64,000 nucleotides of DNA from Bryum argenteum (GCA_037043015.1 CM073324.1:5077413-5141412); one strand, 5' to 3'; positions 36,673-46,880 are shown, counted from the first letter of the stretch. A program made the numbers and translations. Notes: generated by a model not told the origin, from the sequence alone.

Positions 36673-37998
36673 ATGGAGGCACTACCCGTTGTAGCGAGCA
36701 CATCCATGGTGCGCCATGAGCGAGGTCGGATTGCGAAGAAGCGCAGAGCTATCTTGAAGAATCCAAAGTTAGTAGCGTTTAGAGGATGGGAGAAAGAGAG
36801 GGGGCCGTGGTCTTTTGCCATATGTGAGAAATATGTGGAGTGGTGCCACATCAACAAGCTCTTTCCTTTACATTGGCACAATATTCATCGGCACAAGAAT
36901 GAAGCTAACCTCCGAGAGTGCCATCATTACGATTTCAAAGCGAGATGCATCTATGCTTGGCATATGATATACGGTAACAACCATATTTTTAAATATGAGG
37001 TTCCCTACTTTTTGGCACAAATGGCATATGCGGAAATGATTCTCGGGAAGAATGTGCATTGGTGGACGCATCCACGTTTGCCTATACAAGAGAAGACCGA
37101 ACCAATAGAGGTTGGAGAGACATCAAAGACTATTGAAGGAGATGGAATTGGAACGGTACCTATGAGTCCTAAGGCCGACGCGGAATTTTACACAGCAGGG
37201 TCTTCTTCTGAATCCTCGGAGGATGAACACACACACGAATACGAGCTCGATGAACCAACTGGTCCTCCAATGCATTGGATTGAAGGAATATCCTTTGAGG
37301 TAAATCCATTCCGAAAAGTGGGTGGAAGATTATCCAAAGCCATGGATACTTTGATCATTTTGCACAATTTAAGTATAGCAAAATGCATCGAATTGGATTT
37401 AGTACTGCAGAATAGAAAGGAATTGGAAGCCCTCAAAGAAAGAGCCCTTTCTACACCATACGATGTACAAGAAGAATGTCGGGAGGTTTTCGAAAAAGCT
37501 CTAGACATCATAGCTGACATGGAGACCATGTTTGTGCTACGAAAAGAGGCTAAGGAGAAGTTTTTCGAGAAGAAAAATTCAAACAGCCTTTCCATAGAAG
37601 ACTACGTAGAGTTCTGGACAACTAAACATAATTACCTGGAAGGGGTCCTAGCTGAGAGGAGGGATCAGTTGACGGATATTGAAGAATCTATTGCTCTAGA
37701 GGTAGATAAAGAGATGCTACGCATTCGGGATTTGGCATTAGCGGGTAAGTATGGCAAGACTCCAGAGGAAGTTGACAAATTAAAGAGGCTGGTGAAATGG
37801 AGTGAAGACCAGAATGTAAAACTCGCAAAGCAACTACGTGTAGCTGAGGAGAATGCTCGATTTGAGGACGCATGGGCAGAGTGGGCTCATCGTAAAAGTA
37901 ACGCAAAAGATGACATCAACATAAACGCAATCGACGTTGATTTGGAACCGCAACGATCACTTTTTTCAAAGGGCAAGGAAAAAGTTGAAGATTCTTAA
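36673..37998 (+). CDS. WCHI-family gene 3, intact
   Basis: Start taken at the first ATG of the frame, 36673 (MEALPVVASTS); the ATG at 36706 (MVRHERGRIAKKRR) is the alternative. 441 residues, no stops. A basic N-terminus is followed by FRGWEKERGPW, then YVEWCHINKLFPLHWHNIH, EANLREC, FKARCIYAWHMIYG and FLAQMAYAEM, a middle region with acidic/Ser patches, and a coiled-coil-rich C-terminal half (about residues 215-420). The H, H, C, H, C spacing could bind a metal (inference). It is the only cargo gene of the giant element with a full open frame. The function is unknown and I recognise no named domain. Confidence 0.8.
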   Translation: MEALPVVASTSMVRHERGRIAKKRRAILKNPKLVAFRGWEKERGPWSFAICEKYVEWCHINKLFPLHWHNIHRHKNEANLRECHHYDFKARCIYAWHMIYGNNHIFKYEVPYFLAQMAYAEMILGKNVHWWTHPRLPIQEKTEPIEVGETSKTIEGDGIGTVPMSPKADAEFYTAGSSSESSEDEHTHEYELDEPTGPPMHWIEGISFEVNPFRKVGGRLSKAMDTLIILHNLSIAKCIELDLVLQNRKELEALKERALSTPYDVQEECREVFEKALDIIADMETMFVLRKEAKEKFFEKKNSNSLSIEDYVEFWTTKHNYLEGVLAERRDQLTDIEESIALEVDKEMLRIRDLALAGKYGKTPEEVDKLKRLVKWSEDQNVKLAKQLRVAEENARFEDAWAEWAHRKSNAKDDININAIDVDLEPQRSLFSKGKEKVEDS

Positions 37999-38432
37999 CG
38001 TAGAGGCGATGGACTTACACCCCCAACATTCACCAAACGATATTTGATTTATGTTATTTAGGTGTAGGGAAAGTGTACGTATTTTCATCTATGTACTTTT
38101 TCGCATACACTTTATATATGGAAGTTTGTTTTTACCTTTCATCATGCGTAAGTACGTGTTTGTGCATTGGTACAAGGGGTTGGGCGGGTTAAATGGACTA
38201 TGAAGATGTAGTATACAATAAAAGCTGACAAAGTACAATCGATAGACCACAAGCAAAGGAGCGAACCAAATACATACCATTGATTTAATCGATGCAAAAA
38301 GTAGTACAATAGGAAATGAGATACATTGTTGCGCAAAAAGCTACCACTCGATAATACTATAATGAAATATAGTCCTATATAGCTAAAACCATACGCTATG
38401 CTGGAGTGTATGGATTCACAATATCGTAATTA
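37999..38432. other. 3' region between convergent genes 3 and 4
   Basis: AT-rich, no gene. Genes 3 and 4 converge here. Confidence 0.5.
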
Positions 38433-40762
38433 TCATTCACTAGGCTGAGGGTTGGAGCATTCTCCAACAAGAAGTTTGTGCTTTTCACGAGTTCGATTGA
38501 ATGGACCATCTGCATTTAAGATCAGATCTAATACTCTAGAGTCTTTCAAGTCCTGCAAAGTCCTTCTTGTGAGGGGACTATGTACATCCAGTAAATAGTC
38601 TAGAGCTTGAGATCGGTATCGTGGCCCCCAAGTAGACTCAAAGATATTGACACTCTTCCAAATCTTCCATGGAGGCACGACCTTCACCGTCGGTTACTCT
38701 CTTCCCATATTGATTCCATCGATGTCCCATTGGATGGGGCCCCCACTTGAATGTATTAGAGCTCACATCAAAATAACCTCCAAGGCATTGGAAGAAGAAC
38801 ATCCGATTACCGTCATGCTGTGGACCGTGTCCGGCAAGTATTGGAGCAACTCTTAGAATCTCGTTTGGGTCAGTCTCCCAATTCAATTGGGAGCTAGGAG
38901 TACTCTTCTCGAGATCATTTTCACCTCTACGCCAACTCCAAATAAGGTTTTTACCCCAGAATCGAACCTCGTCAGTAGTCTCAGCATTGTGTTCCCAAGA
39001 AGGCGGCATATAAGTTCTTAGATTGAACATCTCGTAGAACCGCTCGTGAAAAGGCGCTTTGCATATAGCACAACGACTTTGAGTCAAACAATGAACTAAA
39101 AGACACTGCGGATGATACATATGGACACAAGAGCCTAAAGCCCATCCACCCTCAGGTCCAAATGGATTTAGGCATATGGGACACGTAGAGTGATCCAATA
39201 CAAACTGCGGAGGGTTGGGCCACAATAATGTCCTGGATTCTACATCAACATGTGCCGACATGTGGTGTTTGAAATTCCACCCGGCCTTGCTCCAATCTAC
39301 AACCTCTGTAGAAGTGTCATCTTGCATCTTGATGTCCATCATAGGAAGATTATCAAACAATGTATCCACACTCGGCCACGAGGTCATACCGAACGTTCGC
39401 CGACCGGCTCCACTAGTAAAATTCTTATTGATCTTCTCAACTCGCCGCAACTTGTCTCCCTCTATCCACCGAAAGTATACATGCCACCTTCCAATGGTAG
39501 TAAGTGGCAGACAACTGCTCCAAACGGGCTTGCAGTTGTTGCTTTTCCTTTAATAAGGAGTTGTATCCATCAGACGACATGAAAGGGGGATTACGAATAG
39601 GGGAAAGCGGTAAAGATAAAGAATCTTGAGAATCACATCGTACATCTTCTTCTCGTTCGAGGCCCGACATATTAACAACACATGGCTGAGCTTTCACAGG
39701 ACGGCGCAATGTAGGGCGTTGCGGTGACATTTCTCCAAATGCCAAGTCCTTTGTAAGGTTGAAGACAACTCTATCAACATCCGCCATGTCAGATTTCTCT
39801 ACATCTCCACGAATGTTACGTGCGTGAGATAGTTCTTGCATCTTCTCGCGCATGCGTGCATATTCCACGGAAAGCTGCTCCCCTTCTTTCACCTTCTCCT
39901 CATACATTGCTCGTGTTTTTTCGAGATCCGCTTCCAATCTTGCTATGACGTCGTCTTTACTCTTCAGAAGAGCTTTGAGATCAGAAGATGTGTCAAGTTC
40001 TTCCAATGGTAAGATGCAAGTACCATGGGGCTCTACTACGGGTGGATGATTACTTGCTATTGGAGGGCGAGAGCCACCTATTTCAGGAACGCGGCCAGGT
40101 AAATTACGACGATGATCCGCATCAATCACAACGTTGGCGGGAGGAAGAGGTTGTTGAACTTGACGCACCGCCTTACGAGGCCGCGAACCATCCGAGTCAT
40201 CGTCCTCTTCCGATGTAGCACTATGATAGGCAGCCTCTTCCATAGCCTTGGTAATAGACCTCGTCACCGCCATGTCACCATTAGGAGCGTCAGGGAATCT
40301 TAGAATGCCTGTCGGAATGTCACTCGTTGAAAGTCGTGTTACATGCTTCCCCTCTTTGACAGTTGTCCAATCTACTCGTTTACCAAGAGCAACCTCGGCG
40401 TATACTCCACGAGCAAGAAACAATGGAACCTCGTTGCGCTCCACACATGGCATGCCATACAGGACTTGGTAAACCTCAATGCATCGTTGCTTGAAGTTTG
40501 GGCATTCGCAAAACTTAAGATTTGCCTTGTTGGTGCGCCGATGAAAATGGTGACGAGACAGAGGGAATTTCTTCTCAATGTGACACCATTCAATGAACGA
40601 TTCGCAAGTGGCCATCGTCCACATATCTGGTTCATCTTCCCAACCTCTGAAGGCAAGCTTATTTGGATTTAGAAGCACGTGTAATCTTTTCCGTTGTGGA
40701 GCGCCCTTCCTCTTCCTCTTCTTGTCGTTCTCTTCCTTCCGAAGTTGCCCGAGAGTAGCCAT
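38433..40762 (-). pseudogene. WCHI-family gene 4 fused to a RING-H2 finger
   Basis: ATG at 40762. The first frame (40762-39437, 441 residues) has the family core (FRGWEDEPDMW, WCHIEKKFPLSRHHFHRR, ANLKFC, FKQRCIEVYQVLYG, VYAEV), an acidic middle and a coiled coil. A frame change near 39480-39490 leads into the next frame, which carries a RING-H2 finger near 39190-39050 (CPICLNPF, then GSCVHMYHPQCLL, then RCAICKAPF) and Trp-rich sequence. A second change near 38690-38670 leads to the last ~80 residues, ending at 38433. RING-H2 domains are typical of E3 ubiquitin ligases. Short introns cannot be excluded, but frameshift decay or a fusion of two genes is simpler. Confidence 0.7.
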
Positions 40763-40888
40763 GGATGAAAGAGTCAAAAATGGCAAATAGTTATTACCTA
40801 CCCCGCACGAGCATGCAGCCAATTCAATGGATGTAAGACAACGCGCTAGGCCAGTAAACCCAAATAACAAGTTTAGGTACGATGGGGG

Positions 40889-40896
40889 AATATATA
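40889..40896 (-). promoter_or_regulatory. TATA box of WCHI gene 4
   Basis: TATATATT on the minus strand, ~127 bp before ATG 40762, on one side of the array at 40911-41267. Confidence 0.6.
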
Positions 40897-40910
40897 CGCC
40901 GGGGGCCCGG

Positions 40911-41267
40911 GGCGACCAGAAATTTAAGGCGACCGGCGGTCAAGATAAAGGTATGGCGTTGCGTGGCGACCTCCGGCCCAGTGAGAGCGCGACCGCCGGT
41001 GCAGCTAATCGCGACAGCGGGAGGCAGGGCGACCGCCGATGCAGCTGTTCGCGACAGCGGGACGTAGGGCGACCGCCGGTCCAGCTGTTCGCGACAGCGG
41101 GACGTAGGGCGACCGCCGGTGCAGCTGTTCGCGACAGCGGGACGCAGGGCGACCGCCGGTCCAGCTGTCGCGACTGCGGGACGTAGGGCGACCGCCGGTG
41201 CAGCTGTCGCGACAGCGGGACCTGGGGCGACCGCCGGTGGGCGACTGTAGGGCGACCGCCGGTCTCC
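40911..41267. promoter_or_regulatory. type 1 palindrome array as bidirectional promoter
   Basis: Six to seven units of ~40 bases, each GCGACCGCCGGTCCAGCTGT plus TCGCGACAGCGGGACGTAGG or close variants, with extra single copies at both ends. The array sits between the TATA box of gene 4 (minus, 40889-40896) and that of the kinase gene (plus, 41273-41280), so it probably serves both genes. The GCGACAGC and CAGCTGT segments add further small inverted repeats. Confidence 0.8.
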
Positions 41268-41272
41268 AAGGA

Positions 41273-41280
41273 TATATAAA
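41273..41280 (+). promoter_or_regulatory. TATA box of the kinase-like gene
   Basis: TATATAAA starting six bases after the end of the array, ~155 bp before ATG 41431. Confidence 0.65.
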
Positions 41281-41430
41281 CCCCAACGCGCGGGTTTGTT
41301 ATTACTTTTCCCCAAACCGCTACCGAATTCTCTTCCGCCCTGTGTCCTTGCTCGTCTTAATGATGCGCACTGCCGGGTCGTCTGAGGAGTTTTGGGGTTT
41401 GGTGCACATTGATAGCAGGGGGGAGATTTT

Positions 41431-41710
41431 ATGCCGCTTTTTTCAAGATTTTCGACGATGACTAAATCCAAAAAGCACGGGAAGGGACAACAAGCATGGG
41501 ATCTGGATGCCCCCGAAACATTTGCACCAGACGTTGGAGGGGAACAACCTAGTGGAAGTGGAGGCCATAAGAGGAAGAGGAGACACCCAAAAGAAGACAG
41601 ACCCGGATTCCCAACAACAGATTATACTAAGTTTGCGGAAAAAGCATGCATGGATTGGTATGAGGAAACGGAGGCTCAATTCCTAGAGCACAACTACCTC
41701 ATGAATGTTA
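41431..41710 (+). pseudogene. kinase-like gene, N-terminal part
   Basis: ATG at 41431 or 41458 (MTKSKKHGKG). Basic and Gly-rich N-terminus (GGHKRKRRHPKEDRPGF), then YTKFAEKACMDWYEETEAQF. At 41710 a CACTA element interrupts the frame; without it and one TTA copy the frame continues at 44719. See 44719-46016 for the catalytic part. Confidence 0.7.
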
Positions 41711-44700
41711 CACTACTAGAAATAGTGTTATTTGTGACCGGCAAATATATGACTGCTTGGTACCTATGACTACAAAATGAATGAGAGATGACTAAACGTC
41801 GTACAAATCAATTGCCTGTCATTCGCCTATCATTGACTTTTGGTTGCATCGGACACCGAACGAAGAGAGGGCTGAAAGACTAACTACATCCACCTCTTCT
41901 CATTCCTCCTTCCTTACGTGGCTAATCGCAAGTCATTCTGCAGTCATTGCCTTTGGGGACTATTAGTTTGTTTTCCCCCGATCTGACATATTTTTTACAT
42001 GTTCGGCTGACGTGGACATTGGAAAGTCATTCAGCAGTCATCTTTGTGAAGAACTCTAGTTAGTATTTTTAAAGGATCCCGTGTGGCACGTTTGTTTTTT
42101 ACCTATTTTATTTTTGTTGTATATGAGTGATGACATGGATAATGCAAAGTCATTTTGTTGTCATTTCATGTCGATTACTTCAGTTATATTTTTTTTGATG
42201 ATCTGACATGGCTTATTTTTTTTCTATTTAGTTTCTCTATTTAAAAAATATTAGTTGATGTGGAAAATTTAGTGTCATTTTGTAGTCATATGTTGTTGAA
42301 GACTTGAGTTATATATTTTTTAGAATCCGAAGTGGCCGTTCGTTTTTTTCGTCATTTATTATTTTCGATATATATTTTGTGACGTGTATAAGGCGTAGTC
42401 ATTGAGCAGTCATTTGATGTCGATAACTGCAGCTTCTTGTTTTTTTAGATGAGATGTGCCTAAGTTTCATTATTTTGCAATGGATTTTCAAGCAGCCCAT
42501 GTGGCGCTTTCTATTTTTATTAGTTTATATATTTCGTATATTTGTGCTGACATGGATTTTGTGAAGTCATTTGGAAGTCATTTACTCTTTAGTATTTCTG
42601 ATTTCTTTTTTAAAGGATCCGACGTGGCATCTTTATTTCTACGTAGTTTTTAGATTTAAAAATATTTAGTTGATGTGGAAAATTTAGAGTGATTTTGTAG
42701 TCATATGTCCATGATGACTACAGTTCAAACAAGTCATCTTTATTACTATAAAAAACTAAATAGCAAAATTTTCATCTATGGCAATAGAATTGCTGACATG
42801 GCAATACAATTCTTCAAAATATCATTATTCTTATCCAATAGGGCTAACAAATGACAAATTTAGGCCTTGTGACAAATTTCATTAGTCTTTCAACATGACC
42901 GTAAGGTTGAGAGAAGACTCATTAAATAATGTGAAATTGAAATTTACAGCAATTAGTGTAGGCAGAATGGTCATAAATTAGTGTGGTCAAACTTATCAAA
43001 CCCTAACCCTAACTGCACCACATATTATGGGTTGCACCATCTCTCAGCCTCTCTTTTTCTTGTACCATTTTTTGAAGTTTAGATTACTCTCTTTCCTCTC
43101 AATCTGAAGCTCTCTTGTTCTTGATTTTTTCATTAAAGCTCCTCTCTTCTCTTAGTTACCTTGCACTTATTGCCTTTTGTTTAGAGTAGTTCATTCATAG
43201 TAGTTAGAGAAAAACACAAACATTACTAATTAGACATGCATTTTTTTTTTGTTTTTTTTGTGAGTTTAGGTGTTATGAACTTATGATGCCATCTCTGAGT
43301 AAGGAGTGTGGAGAAGAATGGTTGTGAAGGTATGTCTATCTCCTTCCTTTCTTTTTTTCTGTTTTTTGCTTGTAAGCGCGGTAGGAAGTTCAAGCAAATG
43401 GTGATTACATACCCTAAAGTAATGTTTTAGCAACCTAACACTTAAACAAAGATGAGAGAATACACACATGCCAATAATGAAGTCTACCAAAAAAATCCAG
43501 TACTCAATCTTCAACAATAGTACCTCGGCAATCTTGAAAACCCTAATGTTGTCGGCGCCGCCATACTAGGGCTGAGATTTTAGGGTTTAGATCTTAATAC
43601 TATAGTATGACTTAGAAATGACATAGAAATGACTTAGAAATGACTTGCAAGAACCAAAATATGACTAAAGAATGACTCGTAGGGAACCAATTTTCATACC
43701 TTTCAGCAAGCATCGGAACCACTAGTCGTGAATATATGACTTTGAAATGACCTGATCAATATAGGGAATGACTAGTAATTGACACGAGAAACAAGAAAAA
43801 TCTGGTAAATTCGACCAACCATAATCGGACACGGGTTCGCCACGTCATCTCCCGCGCATCTACTTCGTATGTCGACGAACCACATTCCGCCACGTCATAA
43901 GTCATGCCTTCGCTCTAGTCATAAATAAGTAGTAACGGCTTACAGCTACAGACATAAATCAGTCACATTATGAATTCCATAACACAAGCCACATCATCAT
44001 TCTCGCCTTTACATCAAATTTGGACCAACCAGAGTCGTCCACGTCAGCAGTCATGGCCACCCTATAGTCATAAATCACAAGTCACGCCTAAAAGCTATAG
44101 TCATAAATCAGTCACATTATGAATTCCTAAAAAATAGCCATGTCATCATTCCCGCCTCCACATCAGAAGTTGACCAATCAGTACCAGCCACGTCAGCAGT
44201 CACGGCCACGCTATAGTCATAAATTAGCAGTCACTCCTAACAGCTATAGTCATAAATCAGTCACACTATGAACCCACAAAAAAATAGAAACGTCAGCATT
44301 CCTGCCTCCACATCATATTTGGACCAACCATAGACGGCCACGTCAGCAGTCATTACTACCGGATACAATCATAAATCAGTCACAGTAAGATATTGAAAAA
44401 AGTTGACACGTCATCTCTCACGCCTCCACGTCGGATTTCTACCCCCCTGCCTGAATCCCACTTCAATTCCACGTTGGAAGCCACATCGGAAAATCCCGCC
44501 ATGTGAGTATCCACGTTGGCAGCAGACGCGATGACGTGAGGATGGATGAAATCGCAGTCATATGTACCATTGGAGAGACATGACTTCGTACCTATGACTA
44601 CAAAATGACAAAAAATATCGAAACGACCAGTAGTCATATCCAGGCCGGTTTTGGTACATATGACTGGAATTACAGTCATTTCTACAAGACATAAATACGA

Positions 44701-44718
44701 ATATTTCTAGTAGTGTTA
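41708..44718. mobile_element. non-autonomous CACTA (En/Spm) element, 3.0 kb
   Basis: The element is 41711-44715. It begins CACTACTAGAAATA and ends TATTTCTAGTAGTG, the classic CACTA terminal repeat, with the 3-bp duplication TTA at 41708-41710 and 44716-44718. Both ends hold dense subterminal repeats of AGTCAT/ATGACT types (41740-42720 and 43600-44690), as in CACTA elements generally. It contains no transposase frame; the interior (~42,900-43,600) is AT-rich and unrecognised. It inserted into the kinase-like gene. Confidence 0.92.
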
Positions 44719-46016
44719 GCACGGGCAAAGAGAGACTGAAGAAGAAATTGGCGGCAGTAATTTTGAAGGCCATGGAGGAAACGGAGAAATACCAAGATGT
44801 GGATTATTATTCACAATAAGGGTTGTGGATGGATAATACAGTTGAACAATGCATCTTAAATGTAAAGGAGTTGTGGAAGAAGCGATTTGGAACGAGGCGT
44901 CTAACACAAGAAGAGGACTAGTTTAAACGCAAGATGGATTGGTGGATACACACAATCCAAAAGCTTAGCAAGAATAAAACCCGAGGGAAGTCATGGGAAA
45001 AAACCGCTTTGCGCGCCACATTTGAACGAGACACAGGGTCGGGGGTGGTGCGGATTCCTCAAGACGCTACGATAGAAGCTCTATCAGGCCGCAATATGGA
45101 GGGAGGCCATGGACTGGTGCGGAAGGTGAAGATACTTGGAGTAGACCACGTTCCAGAAAATGTCGAGTTTGCAGCAAAGCTTTCCAAGAATATGAATCTT
45201 CAGAAGAGGAGGATAGAGACTGCTGCAGAAGCTCTTGTATGTCCTTTGAATCATCCAGGAATTATCAAGTTTTGGGCGTTGCATACAAGGACATTCGAAG
45301 CTTACTCATATTGGTGGAATGGGGGATCACTACACGAGATGTTGAAGTTGGATGAGAAGGTCGGGGACAAACATCTTCATTGGTCGAAAGTGAAGGAAGT
45401 TCCGAGTCTCACTCCAGAGGAGGCTTTCAGAATTAGCCTTTTCCGTCAGCACATGATGAAGTTAGCTTGGGGTTTAGTGTACATCATGAATCTCGTGCAT
45501 AAGACAGGAGTTCTGCACAACGACCTATCCCCCTCGAACATACTATTGCATTTCCCAACTTTCGGAGGAACCAAGATTTGTATTGGAGTGTGTGACTGGG
45601 GGATGGCATCTCGTATAGTAGAACAACAGCCTTCACGTTACGGATACCAGACGACGCCAAAAAAACAGGAAGATAAGACACGTCGATGGTGGGTGGCGCC
45701 CGAGTTGTTCTATACTTATGGACCTGAAGGTTCTGATACAAATTTGAACATCTAGGAACTTCGACATCCAACCACGGTAGCATCAGATTCGTATGCGGTT
45801 GGCAAGCTCATCCAGCTGATTGGTGTGCATAACGAATTCGACGAAGAATTATTACCGAATTCGACGGTGCGAGATTCATTCCTAACGAAAGTGTTTTCAA
45901 TGACCAGGCATGAATTAAATGAGAGAATGACCTGTGCGGAGGTGGTGAACCGCTTGATGGCGAAACCATATCATATGCTTCCACCGGAGCTTGTATTTAG
46001 AGAGGACAGTTATTAG
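44719..46016 (+). pseudogene. kinase-like gene, catalytic part
   Basis: Continues 41431-41710 after the CACTA element. Kinase landmarks in order: a Gly-containing N-lobe start, FAAKLSK (candidate ATP-binding Lys, ~45170), the catalytic loop HNDLSPSNILL (~45517), CDWGMAS replacing DFG (~45592), WWVAPELFY as the APE motif (~45690), and DSYAVGKLIQLIG in the C-lobe (~45786). In-frame stops lie at ~44818 (TAA), ~44920 (TAG) and ~45753 (TAG), so the gene is dead even without the insertion. The HNDL loop is unusual but keeps Asp and Asn. The plant kinase subfamily is not assigned. Confidence 0.8.
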
Positions 46017-46429
46017 TTTATAATATCAGTATATCTTCTTGCAATTCATAGACTCCTTTGGATGACCATCTCACGTCATTGAGTGCTCATTTAGCCATGT
46101 AATTCACATTTCATACTTGCAATATATACAATCTACTTTTTGACATATTGTTCCAAATCTAATAGATTTTTGCAACTCTTATAATTATGTTCCCTTTTTA
46201 CACTAGTCACGTATGTATGTCACCACATTTTGTGTTACATGAGTTTCAAACCTCATGGTTGATGTTAGCCTTTTCTTCAGGGGTTTGTGGATTGTTGTAC
46301 TTTGTTTCATCTTGAATTCTTAATGCTTCATATACGTTTAAAAACGTGAACGGAAGAATTTTGGATAATGTTGGATAAAAAAATTTACTTATTCTACTCG
46401 GGGGAAGCCTCCAATGCAAGGCCAGCCTA
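46017..46429. other. 3' region of the kinase-like gene
   Basis: AT-rich, no gene seen. Confidence 0.5.
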
Positions 46430-46430
46430 G

Positions 46431-46700
46431 GCGACCACCGGTCCAGGGGCCAGAATAGGCGACCACCGGTCCAGCGAGACCGCCGGTCGCCCTGGGCGAT
46501 CGTCGGTCTCTCATGGGCGATCGTCGGTCGACCCTGGGCGATCGTCGGTCGACCTGGGCGATCGTCGGTCGCTAAGGCGACCGCCGGTCCAGAGAAGGCG
46601 ACCGCCGGTCCGGCCAAGGCGACCGCCGGTCTAGATGACGCGACCGCCGGTCTAGATGACGCGACCCCCGGTTCAGTCCTACGTGGCGCGGTCGCGAACC
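46431..46700. repeat. type 1 palindrome array, right end of the giant hAT
   Basis: About a dozen copies of GGCGACCACCGGTCCAG, GCGATCGTCGGTCGC and GCGACCGCCGGTCTAG, ~170-440 bp inside the right terminus. This mirrors the array 190-540 bp inside the left terminus. Confidence 0.87.
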
Positions 46701-46850
46701 GTATTGCTGAGCTGTACATGCCACGTGGCAGCCACGTAGGATGCAACGTGGACAGGGTAAATCCAGGGTAAAAAAAAGATTCTGTAGATTCTATTATACA
46801 TTCTGAGGCTCAATGTCTGTCTGACATGTCGTGTCTGTCTGACGTCCGTC

Positions 46851-46880
46851 TGTGTCTAGCAAGACAACCCTGAGTGCAGG
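46851..46880 (-). repeat. right terminal inverted repeat and target duplication of the giant hAT
   Basis: Terminal repeat at 46851-46872 ending AAGACAACCCTG, followed by the duplication AGTGCAGG at 46873-46880. Pairs with 11581-11610. Confidence 0.88.

Larger units (their letters stand above)
11589..46872. mobile_element. giant hAT-type DNA transposon, 35.3 kb, with cargo genes
   Basis: Terminal inverted repeats of 22 bases at 11589-11610 and 46851-46872 differ at 2 positions and begin CAGGGTTGTCTT, a typical hAT-style end. The 8-bp direct repeats outside them are AGTGTAGG (11581-11588) and AGTGCAGG (46873-46880), 7 of 8 identical; hAT elements duplicate 8 bp. Both ends continue inward with GTCTGTCTG-type motifs, a CCTACGTGGC stretch and a palindrome array. 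Inside are a broken hAT transposase, four WCHI-family genes, a RING finger and a kinase-like gene. Nested insertions A, B (containing C) and a CACTA element account for about 15.3 kb, leaving a ~20.0-kb original element. Frameshifts and stops in the transposase show this copy can no longer move by itself. Confidence 0.85.

Noticed and set aside
43000-43020. Telomere-like ACCCTAACCCTAAC
   Set aside because: Only two to three short units inside the CACTA element; chance or a tiny relic.
21559-45755. Stop-codon reassignment or readthrough in the cargo genes
   Set aside because: The same genes also have frameshifts, both TAA and TAG occur, and neighbouring host genes use stops normally. Decay is simpler.
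11800-46700. Palindrome arrays as CRISPR arrays
   Set aside because: Spacing is irregular or the units are fully tandem, spacers are not unique, there are no cas genes, and the context is a plant nuclear genome.
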